From the NCBI GenBank assembly GCA_963965975.1, contig OZ014414.1, positions 6,919,501 through 6,983,500 on the forward strand: a stretch of 64,000 nucleotides of DNA, written 5' to 3'. Both the position numbers and the translations under genes were made by a program. Below the pieces are notes generated by a model. That model saw only the letters and a program-made list of their open reading frames with translations, had not been told where the DNA came from and did no database searches. Below, piece after piece: positions 34,893 to 47,446 of this stretch (positions are counted from its first letter, which is position 1; the number at the start of each line of letters is the position of its first letter). The stretch is from Xestospongia bergquistia (taxonomy: Eukaryota; Porifera; Demospongiae; Haplosclerida; Petrosiidae).

Positions 34893-35755
34893 CTTGATCC
34901 ATGTATGTTACTATGTATATGCAGTACAGTCTTGAACTGGAATTGAAAGTTGTTCTCTTGGCTGCTAAATGTATACATAGTTAAAAGATTTCCTGAACTG
35001 ACATGCACAGTGTCATGAAGTAATTACAACCATTGGCTGCATAAACTGTAGTACATTATCAATGAAATGTATGTTTTTTCTTTAATACTTTGTACATGTA
35101 AATCCTAATACACGTATTTACTTCACAACAATATAGTGGCAATTAATAGTACTTGATCCATGTATGTGTGTATATGCAGTACAGTCATTATGTACATATA
35201 TCATCATATATTGATATAACATATACATATATATAACCATTGAGACCTTGTATTTCAAATAGATTGAAAGAGGTGAGTTTGTTATCATTTAAAGAAGGTA
35301 GGGAAAAGCACCTATTAATCAATATATTCAACTATGTGACAGTTGATACACTCATATACAGAACTATTATATGATTGCAAAAATGTCAGTTTCTTAAATA
35401 ATATTCATTCAATCATATCTTTGGCTATTACAATAGTGATTATCACCCATTATATCAACAAAAATTTCCAAAAGGAGATTATAAATAGAAACTTTTAATT
35501 TTAAAATTTGAAGTGAGATATGAGAACATATGTTACAAATGGCAAGTTGAACTGGAATTGAAATTTGTTCTCTCAGCTCCTGAATGTATACGTAGTTAAA
35601 AGATTTTCTGACCTCCAAGTGTCCAAGCAGTAATAATGAAGTAGTTACAACCATTGGCTGCATAAACAATCAATTCTATAGTACATTATAAATGAAAAGT
35701 ATGTTTTTTTCTTTAACCCTTTCTATCTGTTAATCCTAATTCACAACTATGTACT
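34893..35755. repeat. Direct duplication upstream of the stub-repeat gene
   Basis: A block of about 210 bases at 34930-35125 (cttgaactggaattgaaa ... attacaaccattggctgca) recurs diverged at 35543-35755. A second short block (tagtacttgatccatgtatg) is found at both 34893 and 35148. No coding sequence. Confidence 0.75.
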
Positions 35756-36218
35756 CGCCCTTGAAACAGTTTTACAGTTGCTATGAGTTCTATCTGTGTT
35801 GCCCAAGGATTGGGAAAACCTAACTTTAAAATGTATTCTCACATTTTCAAGTCAGTTATTAATCTTTGTTACACAGTGAAATAAATATAGGAAACCATTA
35901 TAGTAACACTAGTGTATTTAGAGTTATTAAAGTACTCTTATTATCGTATCACAGGGAAATTTATAACGGCACAAATTCAATGACTAAAATTTGAACTTTA
36001 ATACATGCTATAGGAAAGTTGTCTTTTTCGCAATTTTATCGTAATAATGAATATTATCAGGAAAATTGTATTATAAAATCATAATAATTATTAACAGTAA
36101 ATTGTAAGAACGTTTTGTCATTGTTTTAATGTAAAATGGGGAAGGGTGAGTTTTGCTTCTTTTTGTTAATGATAATTAATAACCAATCTCTATTGATCTT
36201 AGTATGTTACTATTGTAT

Positions 36219-36282
36219 GTGTGTGTGTGTGTGTGTGTGGTGTGTGTGTGTGTATGTGTGTGTGTGTGGGTGGTGTGTGTGT
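36219..36282. repeat. (GT)n microsatellite
   Basis: Interrupted GT dinucleotide run of about 64 bases. Confidence 0.95.
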
Positions 36283-36774
36283 TAGGAATATGTAGTTATA
36301 AATGATATGTTGTTACTCTAGATCTATTATCTTTTAATCAATATAAAGATTTTATTAATAACAAGGAGAGATCTTGGGTTACTCTTGATTTCACATCCAA
36401 TGTTACTGTAATAATATTTCTTTAATTCTCTTTAGATCAATTTATGGTATTAGCATCGAATGCATATATTATAAATTAATGTATCTTGACATCACTGGTC
36501 ATGAGGATGACAGGGAGTGTCTTCTCTTAAATTCTATAAGATGACATAACTTCATATATAATTTCAAGCTGTTTACTCTTTCAAAAAAGGTGCAGAATTT
36601 TATTTTTTTGCTAACGTTTCTGGTTTACTCGATCATGTTGCTGTTATCTCATAGTCAGATCAAGTGAATACTGTGAATCCTGTGAAGACATCATGACTCA
36701 AACTTAAGCCTAAAGACTAAACTCTGGGAATTTTTGAGATATCTGTATGACAGAGAGATGTACACACGCATACA

Positions 36775-36808
36775 GAGGGAGAGAGAAAGAAAGAGAGAGA
36801 GAGAGAAC
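36775..36808. repeat. (GA)n microsatellite
   Basis: Interrupted GA/GAAA run. Confidence 0.9.
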
Positions 36809-38149
36809 GAAAGCTGATAAATTAAGTGCTATAATCCTTGACGCCTACATGCAATAAGATTAATAGTATTCTGCCATCAATGTTCTATTTTTAATATAAA
36901 GTTTTAGATATTCATTCGTCAAATAAAGTTTTTAAAGATATTCATTCGTCAAACGTTACGTGTGTTTATCATCAAATCTTATTATGTTGCCATGGATCCT
37001 GGATCTCCTCCCAATGTATAACGGAAGTCATGTACTATAACCGTACTAGCTGACTAAGAAAGTGACAACTGAAAAGTATTAAAGCTCCAGTTTATATTCA
37101 TTGCAGTTGATTCGTTGTGCTAGTTATACTTGGAAGTAATATAAAAGGTATATATATAATATATCTATAAATAGTTTACCCTGTGCATATTGTCTATTAA
37201 GACTATCTATTGCAGCTACGGGTCACGCCCTTTTATTTGTGAGTGTACTACTTTTATTGAGGACAATTATAAGGATCATGCCATAGGAATTCCAAGGAGG
37301 ACGATTCTGGTTGCATTAATACGAATGTAGTTCACACAGGCATAGCAATTGCATGGCTTCAGCTTCACAAATTTTAAATCAGATAATTTGAATGTGTGTG
37401 ACACATTTAGATTGACCCGGCTAAAATTATACTACCCTTATGTATTTATAAATACCTAGTGTATACTACTTACAGTGCAATAAACTGGACTTTTATAGCC
37501 CAATCTACAATGACTGTAAATTTAAAAATGAAAAATATTATTCATTATGTTTTAATAATGTAATATGATACATTACTGTAACTACACTATTAGTATCATA
37601 GTTTATATTTCACAACAATTAATATAAGAAATAATGAACTAGTTGTCATATATAATTGATTATGACTACATAATATAAAGGTATCACTCCTTACTGTCTA
37701 GCTTTGCACCTGGACACTTCACAAAATAGAAGGCTTACTGACCACTAGACAACTAGATTGTGTATATCTTCATAGTAGTTATTAGCAGTGGAAGTTAAAA
37801 TTGATGTGTAAATAATGGTAAAAACCTAATTATAATTACTATTACTTTAAACAAAAAAAAGATTAAATTATAATAAGCATTCTAATATTATTGTTGATGA
37901 TGATTCTATAACTAACTACTCAGATAATGTTAAATATTAATAATTACACTGTAAAAAATTAGGTGTCACTATGACACCACTTTTTGGTGTCATTGACTTG
38001 TGCAAATTTGACACCAATTTAGTGTCACAGCTAACCTTTCATAATGTCATGATAGCACTTTATTCTCCTCCCCTAACACTTATTTAAGGAATGATAAATG
38101 AATGATAAATAATGTACATAAAACAAAAAGAAAAATAATGTGTCCAAAC

Positions 38150-38401
38150 TTAAAGCAATCCTTCAATGACTTGCTGAACCGAAAGTGGAAGTTTTTTCGC
38201 TTGATTCTCAAGACCACACATATATTCCAGTAGGTGACATAAGGACTTAGAAGGCACATGGTACTTGATGTTGAAGACATAATAGGAGGCTATACAACAA
38301 TGTACAGCAGTCAGAAATGATGGCATCTTCAGGACATTGGTCTTCTCTATGACAACCATAGGCTGTATTGCTTTTGTCAAGCCAAGTATGTTACTTGTCA
38401 T
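38150..38401 (-). pseudogene. C-terminal fragment of an orphan protein family, carried in a TIR element
   Basis: An 83-codon minus-strand frame. Its end (SFLTAVHCCIASYYVFNIKY then PLSVQQVIEGLL) has the pattern of the C-terminus of uncharacterised multi-copy animal proteins (hydrophobic YYVFNIEY motif, then helix) that I recall from fish and invertebrate genomes. No upstream part of such a gene is present inside the element, so it is a 3' piece only. The family similarity is from memory and not searched. Confidence 0.4.
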
Positions 38402-38430
38402 TATATAATCTTATTTTATGTACACAATAG

Positions 38431-38770
38431 AGTCAACTGGGTAGTTGATGGAGGAATAAAATTTGAAAGTGGAGCATGTGTAGTACTTAAAGTTGATAGA
38501 GAAGGAGAAATAACATTTGGTCAAATAATTAGTGTATACCTTGTTCATTATGTAGTATTACTGGAGGTGAAGGTCCTTCAAGTGCTTGACTTTGATCATC
38601 ATTTTCATGCTTTTTGTGTTACTCGAAACCCCAGTCAAAACCTCTTTATATGGGCTTCCAAGTTACAGGATTCAAATGTATATGGACTCTATTCACAACC
38701 ATTGACTCGTATTAGTTACAGTGTGACTACCAATAAGTATATTGTTCTTAAGTATTCAATACCTTATTAA
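38431..38770 (+). pseudogene. C-terminal exon fragment of a second orphan protein, head-to-head with the first
   Basis: Open for 113 codons after an AG acceptor (cacaatag) with no ATG until late. It reads through FESGACVVLKVDREGEITFG and LDFDHHFHAFCV to a stop after LKYSIPY. This resembles the C-terminal domain of a common uncharacterised multi-copy animal protein family (pattern G.VV....FG.I..I...V.F...V....F..H.HAF.V). It has an acceptor but no preceding exon inside the TIR element. Confidence 0.45.
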
Positions 38771-38927
38771 AAAAAATTAAGTTTCATTCATGTGAACTAA
38801 AGTCAGTGTCATGGCAATCAATACTGTCTCATGATAACCTCAAGTGGTCAAGGTAACATACTGGTGTCATGACAACACCAACCGTGACACTACATGGTGT
38901 CATGATGACACCTCCTTTTTAACAGTG

Positions 38928-40259
38928 TAGAGAGTTTGTGAAGGATATGGTGTTTCTATGAAACATTTCTATAATGCTAAAAAAGAAATTATTACAAATT
39001 ATACTAGACACCTCTAGCACTTGCAGAGTAAATACAATTTATATTTTAATTGATTACATATTATTAATTTTATAATTTAAATTCAGTAGTTAGTTGCTAA
39101 GTCATAGGTAGTCAGTATGTATAATATAATTTTATTTGCCCTCTTTAAATGTCATATGCAATAAATAAAAGGCAAACAAAGAGATAGCTAGACGTACACA
39201 GTTACGCACTTTAAACAATCTCCTTACCACATACAATGTAATCTCATGTGACCAGAGCACTTAATATATCCAATCTTTTCAACATTCAAATTCAGAGTAC
39301 ATTCATAAGATGATGGTCACATGACAGGTGTATTTTCATTGGGGCCACTCAAATTGACTGCAGCACAATTTCCAAGTGCAACTAATACCATGCCATATGA
39401 AGTACTATCTGTAAACAATGCATACTGCTAGTATCATACACTATAACATATGTACAATGAGGAATATAATAGAGTTTTATAATGTTTCTTATATTCCTAC
39501 CCTAAAGCCTAAATTCATGGGGGCAAGGATAATTCAACAGGACACTTTTCACTGCACCTGAGTTCATATCATTACAGAAATATAAAGAACTCGAGCTTTT
39601 ATCTGAGCATCCAGTACTAGTAATTTTTGACATGTTTATAGGTCAGTTTCTTGGAAGAAAAATGTCAGAATGTCAATCATAAAACCACTAGGGGTTAGTT
39701 GGCTTGCATGTTAGCTTACACGACTATTTAAAAGATCATGAGTCAATCATCAAGAATGGTTTAACGTTTCTGGAATAGTGAATTCTCTTTCAATAGTCTA
39801 TTAATTACTTGTTTTTAATTATAAAATATATTGTATGTTATATGAAATATCTTTTATGAAAATTTCCTTTATATGAACATTACAATTGTTTAAATGGTAG
39901 GGAATACAGAAAAATATTGATTTTTTGAATAATCAACAAAACGTGACCTCATTGAAGTTTGCTCAAATTACAGTGTTGCAGCATTATAAGAAATACATTG
40001 ATTCTATTTATAGGGCAAGCAAGGTGCTATATTAACGGTATTACTATAAATTATAAAATCACTACCTCCCTTGAGTATACATTTTAATGTGAAAGGTTTT
40101 TATCAGCATAAGTAGTGATAGTTTAATTTTATTAAATGTCTCTATGCTGTCTCTCAGCAATATTTGTACTTCCAAAAGTTAGTGTAACATTGTCTTAAAA
40201 TATTAACTGTTATTACTCTAATTCTCATTTTTAATAATATTTCTTATTCCTTTATAGTT
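38928..40259. other. Intergenic upstream of the beta-helix gene
   Basis: AT-rich. No gene or repeat family recognised. The final few hundred bases presumably hold the promoter and 5' UTR of the gene starting at 40260. Confidence 0.4.
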
Positions 40260-43200
40260 ATGAAGATACTTGTGGTCCAAGTTGTTATAGTTTTGTGTCT
40301 GCTTTGTTGTAGTATAAACTGCTCTACAGTTTGTGTGGTAAGTAATAGCACCGCACTTGCTAACAGCTCTAGAATAGCTTGTGATATTACTACTAATAAT
40401 ATTACCTTTGCCTTCATTCTTTTTAACAATCATTCTGATCAATATTCTACTATTTTTGTGGAAGGTCGTCATAACTTGATGTCATCATTGTCTAACACAT
40501 TTCATGATGTTACAAACTTGTTAATTATCGGAGAAAATTCTGCTGAAATTTCTTGTAATTTAGGGGCAGGATTCGCTTTTATAGACTCAGCCAACATTGT
40601 CATTAATAACATCCGGTTTATTGGCTGTGGAGCTGTGCAAAATGGTACTAGTAAAGTCAATGATGTGTTTCATTTATTATCAGCCTCTCTTTATTTTCTC
40701 AAATGTGTCAATATTACCTTGGACACAGTAAAAATATCAGATAGTTATGGATTTGGTGTTCAAATTTATGCAACTGTTGGCTTTAACATTATTAAAAGTA
40801 GTCATTTTACAAACAATGGAAATTCACAACATTATGGTGGTGGTGTTCATATTGAATTTCCCTACTGCTATCCCATTAGTAAATATACCTGTATGTCAAA
40901 CTATTCTGACTACTACAAAATGAATTCAACTTATAATATCATTGACTGCACATTTGAAGATAATAATGCCCTAACACCAAATGCTAGCATCACAACTTAC
41001 ATTAAACCTTACAACGAGTCTCATGTTTCCTTTGGCAGAGGAGGAGGGTTATCATTTGTCCTCAAGGGTGCAGCCAAAAATAACAAAATTGTCTTGGATA
41101 ATTGTACATTTTCTAATAATAGTGCTCTTTTTGGAGGAGGTCTGTATATTGAATTGTTAGATGAAACACAACATAATGTAGTTTCTGTGAACAATAGTTT
41201 ATTTGTTATGAACCAGGCAATGCGTGTTGGAGGTGGTGCAAAAGTTAATTTACTCTCCTTTTCCAATTTAAGTTATCAATTCAATGATGTTCATTTCAGT
41301 CACTGCTACTTTAGCAACAACTCTGCTAAAGAAATTGCTGGAGGACTATCATTGCTAGCTACTAAGGAACAACGCTTTATTTTTCCAACAAATGCCTTTT
41401 CAATTGATTCAACAAAATTTTTAGCTAACAAAGCACAGTATGGTGCAGCATTAGATCTTTCATCTTGGCCTTTATTGACTGGAATGACCATACATGCTGA
41501 ATTGTCTAACTGTGTCTTCACAAGCAATTTGATTACTACAAAATTAAATAGAGTTGTCGGATCTGGAACAGTTTATCTTAGTGATATCACTGTAAATGTA
41601 TTTGATTCCATTACTTTCAAGCATAACAATGGGTCTGCTGTTGTGGCAAGTGGAAGTATTGTTTCTTCCGAAGACAACTGTTCAGCTAATTTCACTGAAA
41701 ACACTGGTATATCTGGTGGTGCATTGTCATTGTTTGCTCAATCATACATTGTTGTTGGTGAACATACTACATTTTTGTTTCTAAACAATGAAGCTACTAC
41801 ATTTGGTGGAGCTATTTTTGCTTTTTTCGCTGGAGAACGTAGCTTTCTTTCATCCCGAGATTGCTTTTTGAGATACTTTGATGTGAACATTGGACCATAT
41901 GAATGGTTAACACACTTTTATTTTCGTAACAACACAGCAAACAATCAAAGCAACTCTATCTATGCTACATCTCTTCTTGCTTGCGCTTGGGGTATGGACA
42001 GTGGTGTTCCAGACATATTAGGTATAGAGAAAAATGTATTTTGTTGGGATTCTACAGATCGGTGGATATATGAAACTGATAACCTGACATTTGATGAATG
42101 TCACAATCAAATTGCAACTGCCCCAGCAAACTTTAGTAGTGAAGTTGTTAATGTGAGTGTGGTACCAGGTAGCCAACTAACTTCAATCTAACTGCATTTG
42201 ATGCTCAAAATGATACTATAAATAGTAACCTTTATTTTCTATCTTCTCAATCTGATGACATTATAATAGAAGGTAGCAATAACTACATTTCAACAACTAC
42301 CATAGAACTAAATAAAGCCAACAGAGAAGTTACTAATGGAACAGTTATACTCCAAACTCTCTCACCACATATTATTCAATCTATCTTGAATGTTACCTTT
42401 AAAGACTGCTCTCCTGGTTTGCAATTTCAGAACAAAACATGTAAATGTCCAGATAACTCCAATGCTTTTCATAGCTTTACCAAGTGCTATAGTGACTCTA
42501 AAGTTGAGCCACAACGAGGATATTGGATTGGTAATTATAAGACGGGAAGTGTCTCAGATGTCGTAGTTGTTGCTCAATGTTATTACTGCAATACTAGAGC
42601 TTCTACTACTGAGTTTAATGGTGGCTTTCTTCCAGTTAAGTACTTGTCATGTAAAGATAACAGAAAAGGATTTCTTTGCAGCGAATGCAAAAAAGGTACT
42701 GCCCCTGCTATTAATACATTTCTCTTTCAGTGTGTAGAATGTAAAGGTGTGAACGCTGGTGGAGTTTTATACATTATAAGTCAGTTTATTTTCACATTAA
42801 TAATATTTGGTTTCATAATGTACACTAATTTTGCATTGACATCTGGTAAACTTGCTGCAGTTACACTATTTGCTCAAATGTTTTTCGTTATTCTTGGTGA
42901 CATTGACCTATATACGGCTGATATTGTGCAATCTTATAAACTTGCTAATGTACTACATCAATTATTTAGGTTTATATATGGTCTGTTTAATCTTGATTAC
43001 TTTCTAGTTTTCCCACCAAAATGTTTAGGACCAAACTTGAACTCAGCTCAAATACTATCTATTCTTTACATTCCTGCTATATTTCCTCTGTCTCTAGTAT
43101 TGGCTACTTACATTGTATTCATATTAGAAAATAAATGCGCTTGTAGTATATTAATACCTGAACACACTTATCTACAAATTAAACCAATAAAAGATTGCGT

Positions 43201-44212
43201 TGGCAAAAGACAACGTCAAGAAAATATGGATCAAAAAGTTTCATGTGCACAGAAAATTTGGAATGCAACAGCCACTTTTACTCTACTGAGTTACACCAAA
43301 ATCACAATTGTGACATTTTATCTCTTGACACCAGTTCACATGTGGGACAAAGACAATAATGTTCAAGGTATTCGTATGTACTTCGATGCAAACATGAAGG
43401 CATTTACACCTGAATTTACAATTCCAGCTTTAATCATTGGTTTGTATGTGTTAAGTTTCCCATTTTTCTTACTGCTGTTTTTCTACGAGGAGGATCTTCC
43501 AAATCAAAAGACATCATATTCAGAAGACAGTATAGCCAGTCAATGTGAAGATGAGATACGAATAGAGCAGGCAAAACCAAGGTTTTTAAATCATCTCTTG
43601 TATGCATATCAAAGAGATTACAGACGTCTAAAATCACCAAACAGTTTAGCTAAACAAAATGAAGATGGTAACAAATGTTTTATGCGCTTTAAGAAATACT
43701 GGCAAATACGAATGGGAAGATTTTGGAAATGGCAATGTCTTCGTAATGACTTTCGTTGGGTTCCAGGGGGATACTTTTTTGTTCGTGTTTTTCTCTTGTC
43801 AGCTCAACTTGGTGCCTTTAGTTTTGCAATTCAGTACATAATCCAAATAATAATATGTTCTGTAACAGCTATATTGGTGCTATTTTTTCAACCATATCAA
43901 AAAAGTTGGATGAATAAACTTGATGCTTCCGTATTTCAAATTATGGTAATGATATTAAGTATCAGTTTATACCAACATTATCTTGTTGTAGCTGGATCTG
44001 GATTATCAGTGTGGGGATTTTGGTTTCAACATGTTTTAATTTCATTGCCTCTACTTTATCTTATTTTGTTGGTTGTTATTAGCATCTGGAAATCTCATTG
44101 TTTCTATAAAATGAGGGAAAGTCTAAAGTTGAAATTTTTTGGCCAGAAAACTGAGGAATCTGATGAAGACTTTTTTCTCGTGGAATATAAACTTGTAGCA
44201 AATGATTCTTAA
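40260..44212 (+). CDS. Beta-helix ectodomain plus multi-pass membrane protein, one apparent base lost
   Basis: A single-exon gene for a large surface protein. It starts with a signal peptide (MKILVVQVVIVLCLLCC). The next ~600 residues have Asn-rich repeats with GGG or GGA steps (NNSALFGGGLYIE, NTGISGGALSL, NNEATTFGGAIFAF), as in right-handed parallel beta-helices. A Cys-rich stalk follows (CKDNRKGFLCSECKKG), then about seven hydrophobic segments with long loops and a short acidic cytoplasmic tail. The frame changes near 42180: the first part stops at 42191, but sequence from 42182 (FNLTAFDAQNDT) is open in another frame into the rest, with no splice signals. Total length is two bases over a multiple of three, so one base appears to be missing. 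Similar proteins are, from memory, numerous in Amphimedon. Sensing or adhesion is inferred from the shape only. Confidence 0.75.
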
Positions 44213-45261
44213 AGTGTAAATTTTTAACTGCATAATTCTCTTTGCTGAACATAGTAGTTTCTGTTTTATAAAATAAGATAATCCTTTTTTAACATGTGAT
44301 TATTTTTTAAGCAAAATTAAAGGTGGTGTAATGAAACAACCAATCTTTGTGGGAGGTGTTTGTTATATATATTAAATTATATTGTTTGTGTTTACATTTA
44401 TGAAATTATTAGGGTGTGGTAATACACATCTTTTGATAGTAAAATAATTATGTTGTCTTAATGACATATTCTAGTTGTTCATTTTGCATATCAAAGAATT
44501 TATTATGTTGATAATGAAAGCTCACAAATTATTAATATCACAGAACAAAACAGTCAATGAAGGGATAGGTTGGTAATATTATAATTTGTAGTTATTTCAG
44601 CTAGTTCTCATCACACTATCAACTGTGCTTATGAGAAGATGCATAGTGTTTATATTCTACTACATATAAATTATATCTGGTATTAAGATTTTCAACCAAA
44701 CAACAAAACATGACCTTTTTGTATTCATTTTAGGCAGAATCAAAAAACACTAAATTTTTACACACACTAGAAAGCTTTGAAGAAAAAATGAAGTCCTTAA
44801 TATAATTTATGGACTATATATATATTGTGTGTGGTGATTTCAAATTTTATTAATATATAAACTGAGATCAGTTAAATAGTTAACAGAAATAAGTAATTAT
44901 TTTGATCATCTCTCCTCCAAAGGAGGGCACAGTTGGATAATTTGGAAGAGTCTTGTTCATGGGCAGAACTAAATTTTAACAGATACGAGAGGTTGAGTAG
45001 TCAATGACATTCACTAGATATGATAGACAGAGCAGGCAGAGTGTGATCTATTTTCAGAGTATTTTTCATTAGAAAAGATAATTGATGTTGTCATGTTTGG
45101 TTATTTGATGGTGTTTTATGCATAGATGTTCATACTCAAACTTGAGAGGATTTGGGCTGATGCCAGTTATGATGCTAACAGCATATCAATAGATGTGATT
45201 GTATAAAAATGAAATGGAAAGTAATAATATTTCAAAGTCCTTTAACTAAGACAATCTTTTT
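44213..45261. other. 3' flank, non-coding
   Basis: AT-rich region after the beta-helix gene. The expected next exon of the RABL3-like fragment (minus strand) was looked for here and not found. Confidence 0.4.
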
Positions 45262-45313
45262 CATATGCCTAATCCAAAGGAGGTTGATCAACCTCCTTTG
45301 GATTAGGCATATG
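45262..45313. repeat. Perfect 52-bp palindrome
   Basis: The sequence from catatgcctaatccaaagg through the centre ttgatcaa to its exact reverse complement is a perfect palindrome with no spacer. It lies in non-coding DNA just beyond the truncated RABL3-like exons. Confidence 0.95.
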
Positions 45314-45476
45314 TTTTGAACTTTTGATGCTACATTTGTGATTTATAGCAATGACTTCTATAATAGTATAACAACTTAATATTAATATAATATTATAATA
45401 CATATACTATATTTAATTATATTAAATATAAAGTATTTATTATTACATGAAGAATTTGATAAATTTAAGTTCATAC

Positions 45477-45836
45477 CATTTGTTTGTTGATAAAAAATGG
45501 CACGCCCCTTTTCATGTGACACAGTCCCTCCCATATCCCATAATTCAATAAAGAAACTCGTTGGAGTTGATGATAAAGATCTTGCATACTCATGTAACTA
45601 AAACAACAAAATAATGTGGGTGTGGTCAATAATGAATGGATGTGGTACCTTGACATCTACTGAACATCATACAGTTGACATGGAATTAGTGAGAACTTCC
45701 CCTTCAGATATTAGACTCACTAAAGAACTCTTACCTACTCCTAATGGCGGCAATATACAATATCAACGTGTATTTTTATAATACCTGTGTCTCCTAGAAC
45801 AATAACTTTAACTTTTCTGATATTGTCTGAAGACAT
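45477..45836 (-). pseudogene. Three 5' exons of a RABL3-like small GTPase with a nonsense codon
   Basis: Exons 45785-45836, 45649-45740 and 45477-45597 splice in phase on the minus strand. They give MSSDNIRKVKVIVLGDTG, then VGKSSLVSLI and CSVDVK, then FFIELWDMGGTVSHEKGRA. This follows human RABL3 closely (P-loop GDSGVGKSSLV, TVGCSVDVR, YYIELWDVGGSV). The invariant Gly before CSVDV is replaced by a TGA at 45667-45669. The remaining exons, including the G4 and G5 motifs, are not found downstream. It is most likely a partial, dead duplicate. Splice sites are intact, so decay is recent or the TGA is an error. Confidence 0.75.
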
Positions 45837-46519
45837 TGCAGATTGACATAAAGGGTTAAAAAAATTATTATATATTGTAGGTGTGGGGCTTTGTTACATG
45901 AGCCTCATACCTTTATTAATGCTTTTGATATATTACTTTAATCATAAGTGATACCAATGCACACAAATTAACTTAAACTACAATAACTACTTGAAGCTTT
46001 CAATACAAACTTAGTATAATGAATGGACAGTTACCTCTACACCTGATAACCACTACACCACCAAGAATCAACAAAGAATTTGTCAAAATTGTCATATACA
46101 ATGCAAGGAATGGAATGTTTATCCACACAAGTACACATGTACATGTCCTGACTCTCCTTTCAATGTAACAATGTGTAAACATATTCACCTTGTTATAAGT
46201 ATATCAACTCTCACTTGAATAATATTCCAGTAGAACTATGAATTGTCCCTATGAAGTCACTTAACATTTGAAATGAGGAAATATTCTGTGAAGTAAAAGT
46301 CTCAAGGGGACACACTACAATAGCTTCCATGAAAGAAGATATACAGAGAGATATGGATCATCTATATATGTCTTATTAGATCAATGTACAGATAAAGATA
46401 TCCTGCAACAAATAAGAAACAATATAAGAGCGACATTAAACCTTGTTGAAGACAATATAATATAAACATCATCTAGATTTAAACAGGCTATCAAATGAAC
46501 TAGCAAACAAAGCATTATC
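45837..46519. other. Non-coding
   Basis: No gene recognised. Around 46390-46465 a short open + strand stretch (KDILQQIRNNIRATLNLVED) looks like coding debris related to the exons that follow. Confidence 0.3.
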
Positions 46520-47003
46520 TCCCAAAATCATTCTTCTCAACTTGAAAACATTGTAAAACTCTGTCAACAAAAATCACTAAACGAATCAACAAACAAAAGC
46601 ATGAACTAAAACAGTCACTCCTATCAAAACTCCAATCACTCGATTTACCTAAGACTTCTATAGGTAAGTAGTATCTTACAATGTCTATTTTCAATAAACA
46701 TTCTATACACACATATGTTTTAGATGTGAAATTAAAACTATAAACAATAAAAAGCTGTTGAATGTGTACAAAACTTTGATGATAATAGTTAATACTGCAG
46801 TAGTGACATAAACAATGAATTTGTTATTACACTATACATAATTCTTGTGACAAAGAAATTCTAGTTATGACTGTCAATCAAAGAACTATAGAAACCTTGT
46901 TACAATATGGACAACTAATTACAACAAATATACCTTTTAACATAATTACCAGATGAAATCATCAACAACACCATTAACGATGTGAAGGATTATTTCATGT
47001 CTG
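46520..47003 (+). pseudogene. Coding debris of an unidentified gene
   Basis: Two segments look like former exons. One ends at 46664 with KHELKQSLLSKLQSLDLPKT followed by a GTAAGT donor in phase 1. 46953-47003 is flanked by AG and GT, is in matching phase and reads EIINNTINDVKDYFMS. The first has frame changes upstream. The helical, charged composition resembles coiled-coil linker exons of the gene that follows, but no identity could be fixed. Confidence 0.35.
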
Positions 47004-47446
47004 GTATGAATTATTACAGAGAGGTATATCCAAATACGTATTGTAAAGAATTATTTTACATGTTTTGATATAAGAAATGAAAAGAATGTGAATGGACCTG
47101 TAAACTATACAACAATGAATATGATACAACATGACTTATGTTAAGATTAGTATCACTAGTATGTTTATCAAGACAAAGATTGTATAAGTTAAACATGTTT
47201 TGTCTTTCAATATCCTTTGATCCAACATACAATTACAATAATTTCATCACTTATATTCAATAGGACCTGTATTAACATGAAACATTCTCCCACTAGTGAA
47301 TGGTATTGTAATAAATGTTTAACATCTAGAAGACAAAACACATCATAAGTACAACACAATTCATACTCAATACGACAATAGCTTCATTAACAGACTATCT
47401 AACCTTAGTCGATTATTGTTCACGTGATCGAACCACCAACGAAACA

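Larger units (their letters stand above)
35756..37946. other. Non-coding with microsatellites
   Basis: No gene recognised. It contains a GT run (36219-36282) and a GA run (36775-36808). An ATG GGG AAG codon run at 36134 followed by GTGAGT resembles a first exon, but no second exon could be found. Confidence 0.4.
37947..38927. mobile_element. TIR DNA element, ends CACTGTAAAAA, likely TA target duplication
   Basis: The left end starts CACTGTAAAAAATTAGGTGT and the right end is an imperfect inverted copy ending TTTTTAACAGTG. Both ends are flanked by TA. Short GGTGTCA/TGACACC inverted motifs repeat inside both ends. The interior of about 980 bases lacks a transposase and carries two coding fragments pointing away from each other. 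A TA duplication would fit Tc1/mariner-like elements, but the CACTG end is also seen in other superfamilies, so the class is left open. Confidence 0.75.

Noticed and set aside
36134-36150. ATG GGG AAG followed by GTGAGT, like a first exon
   Set aside because: No second exon found downstream; a chance match is likely.
42170-42195. Programmed ribosomal frameshift
   Set aside because: No slippery heptamer of the usual kind or clear downstream structure; a missing base is simpler.
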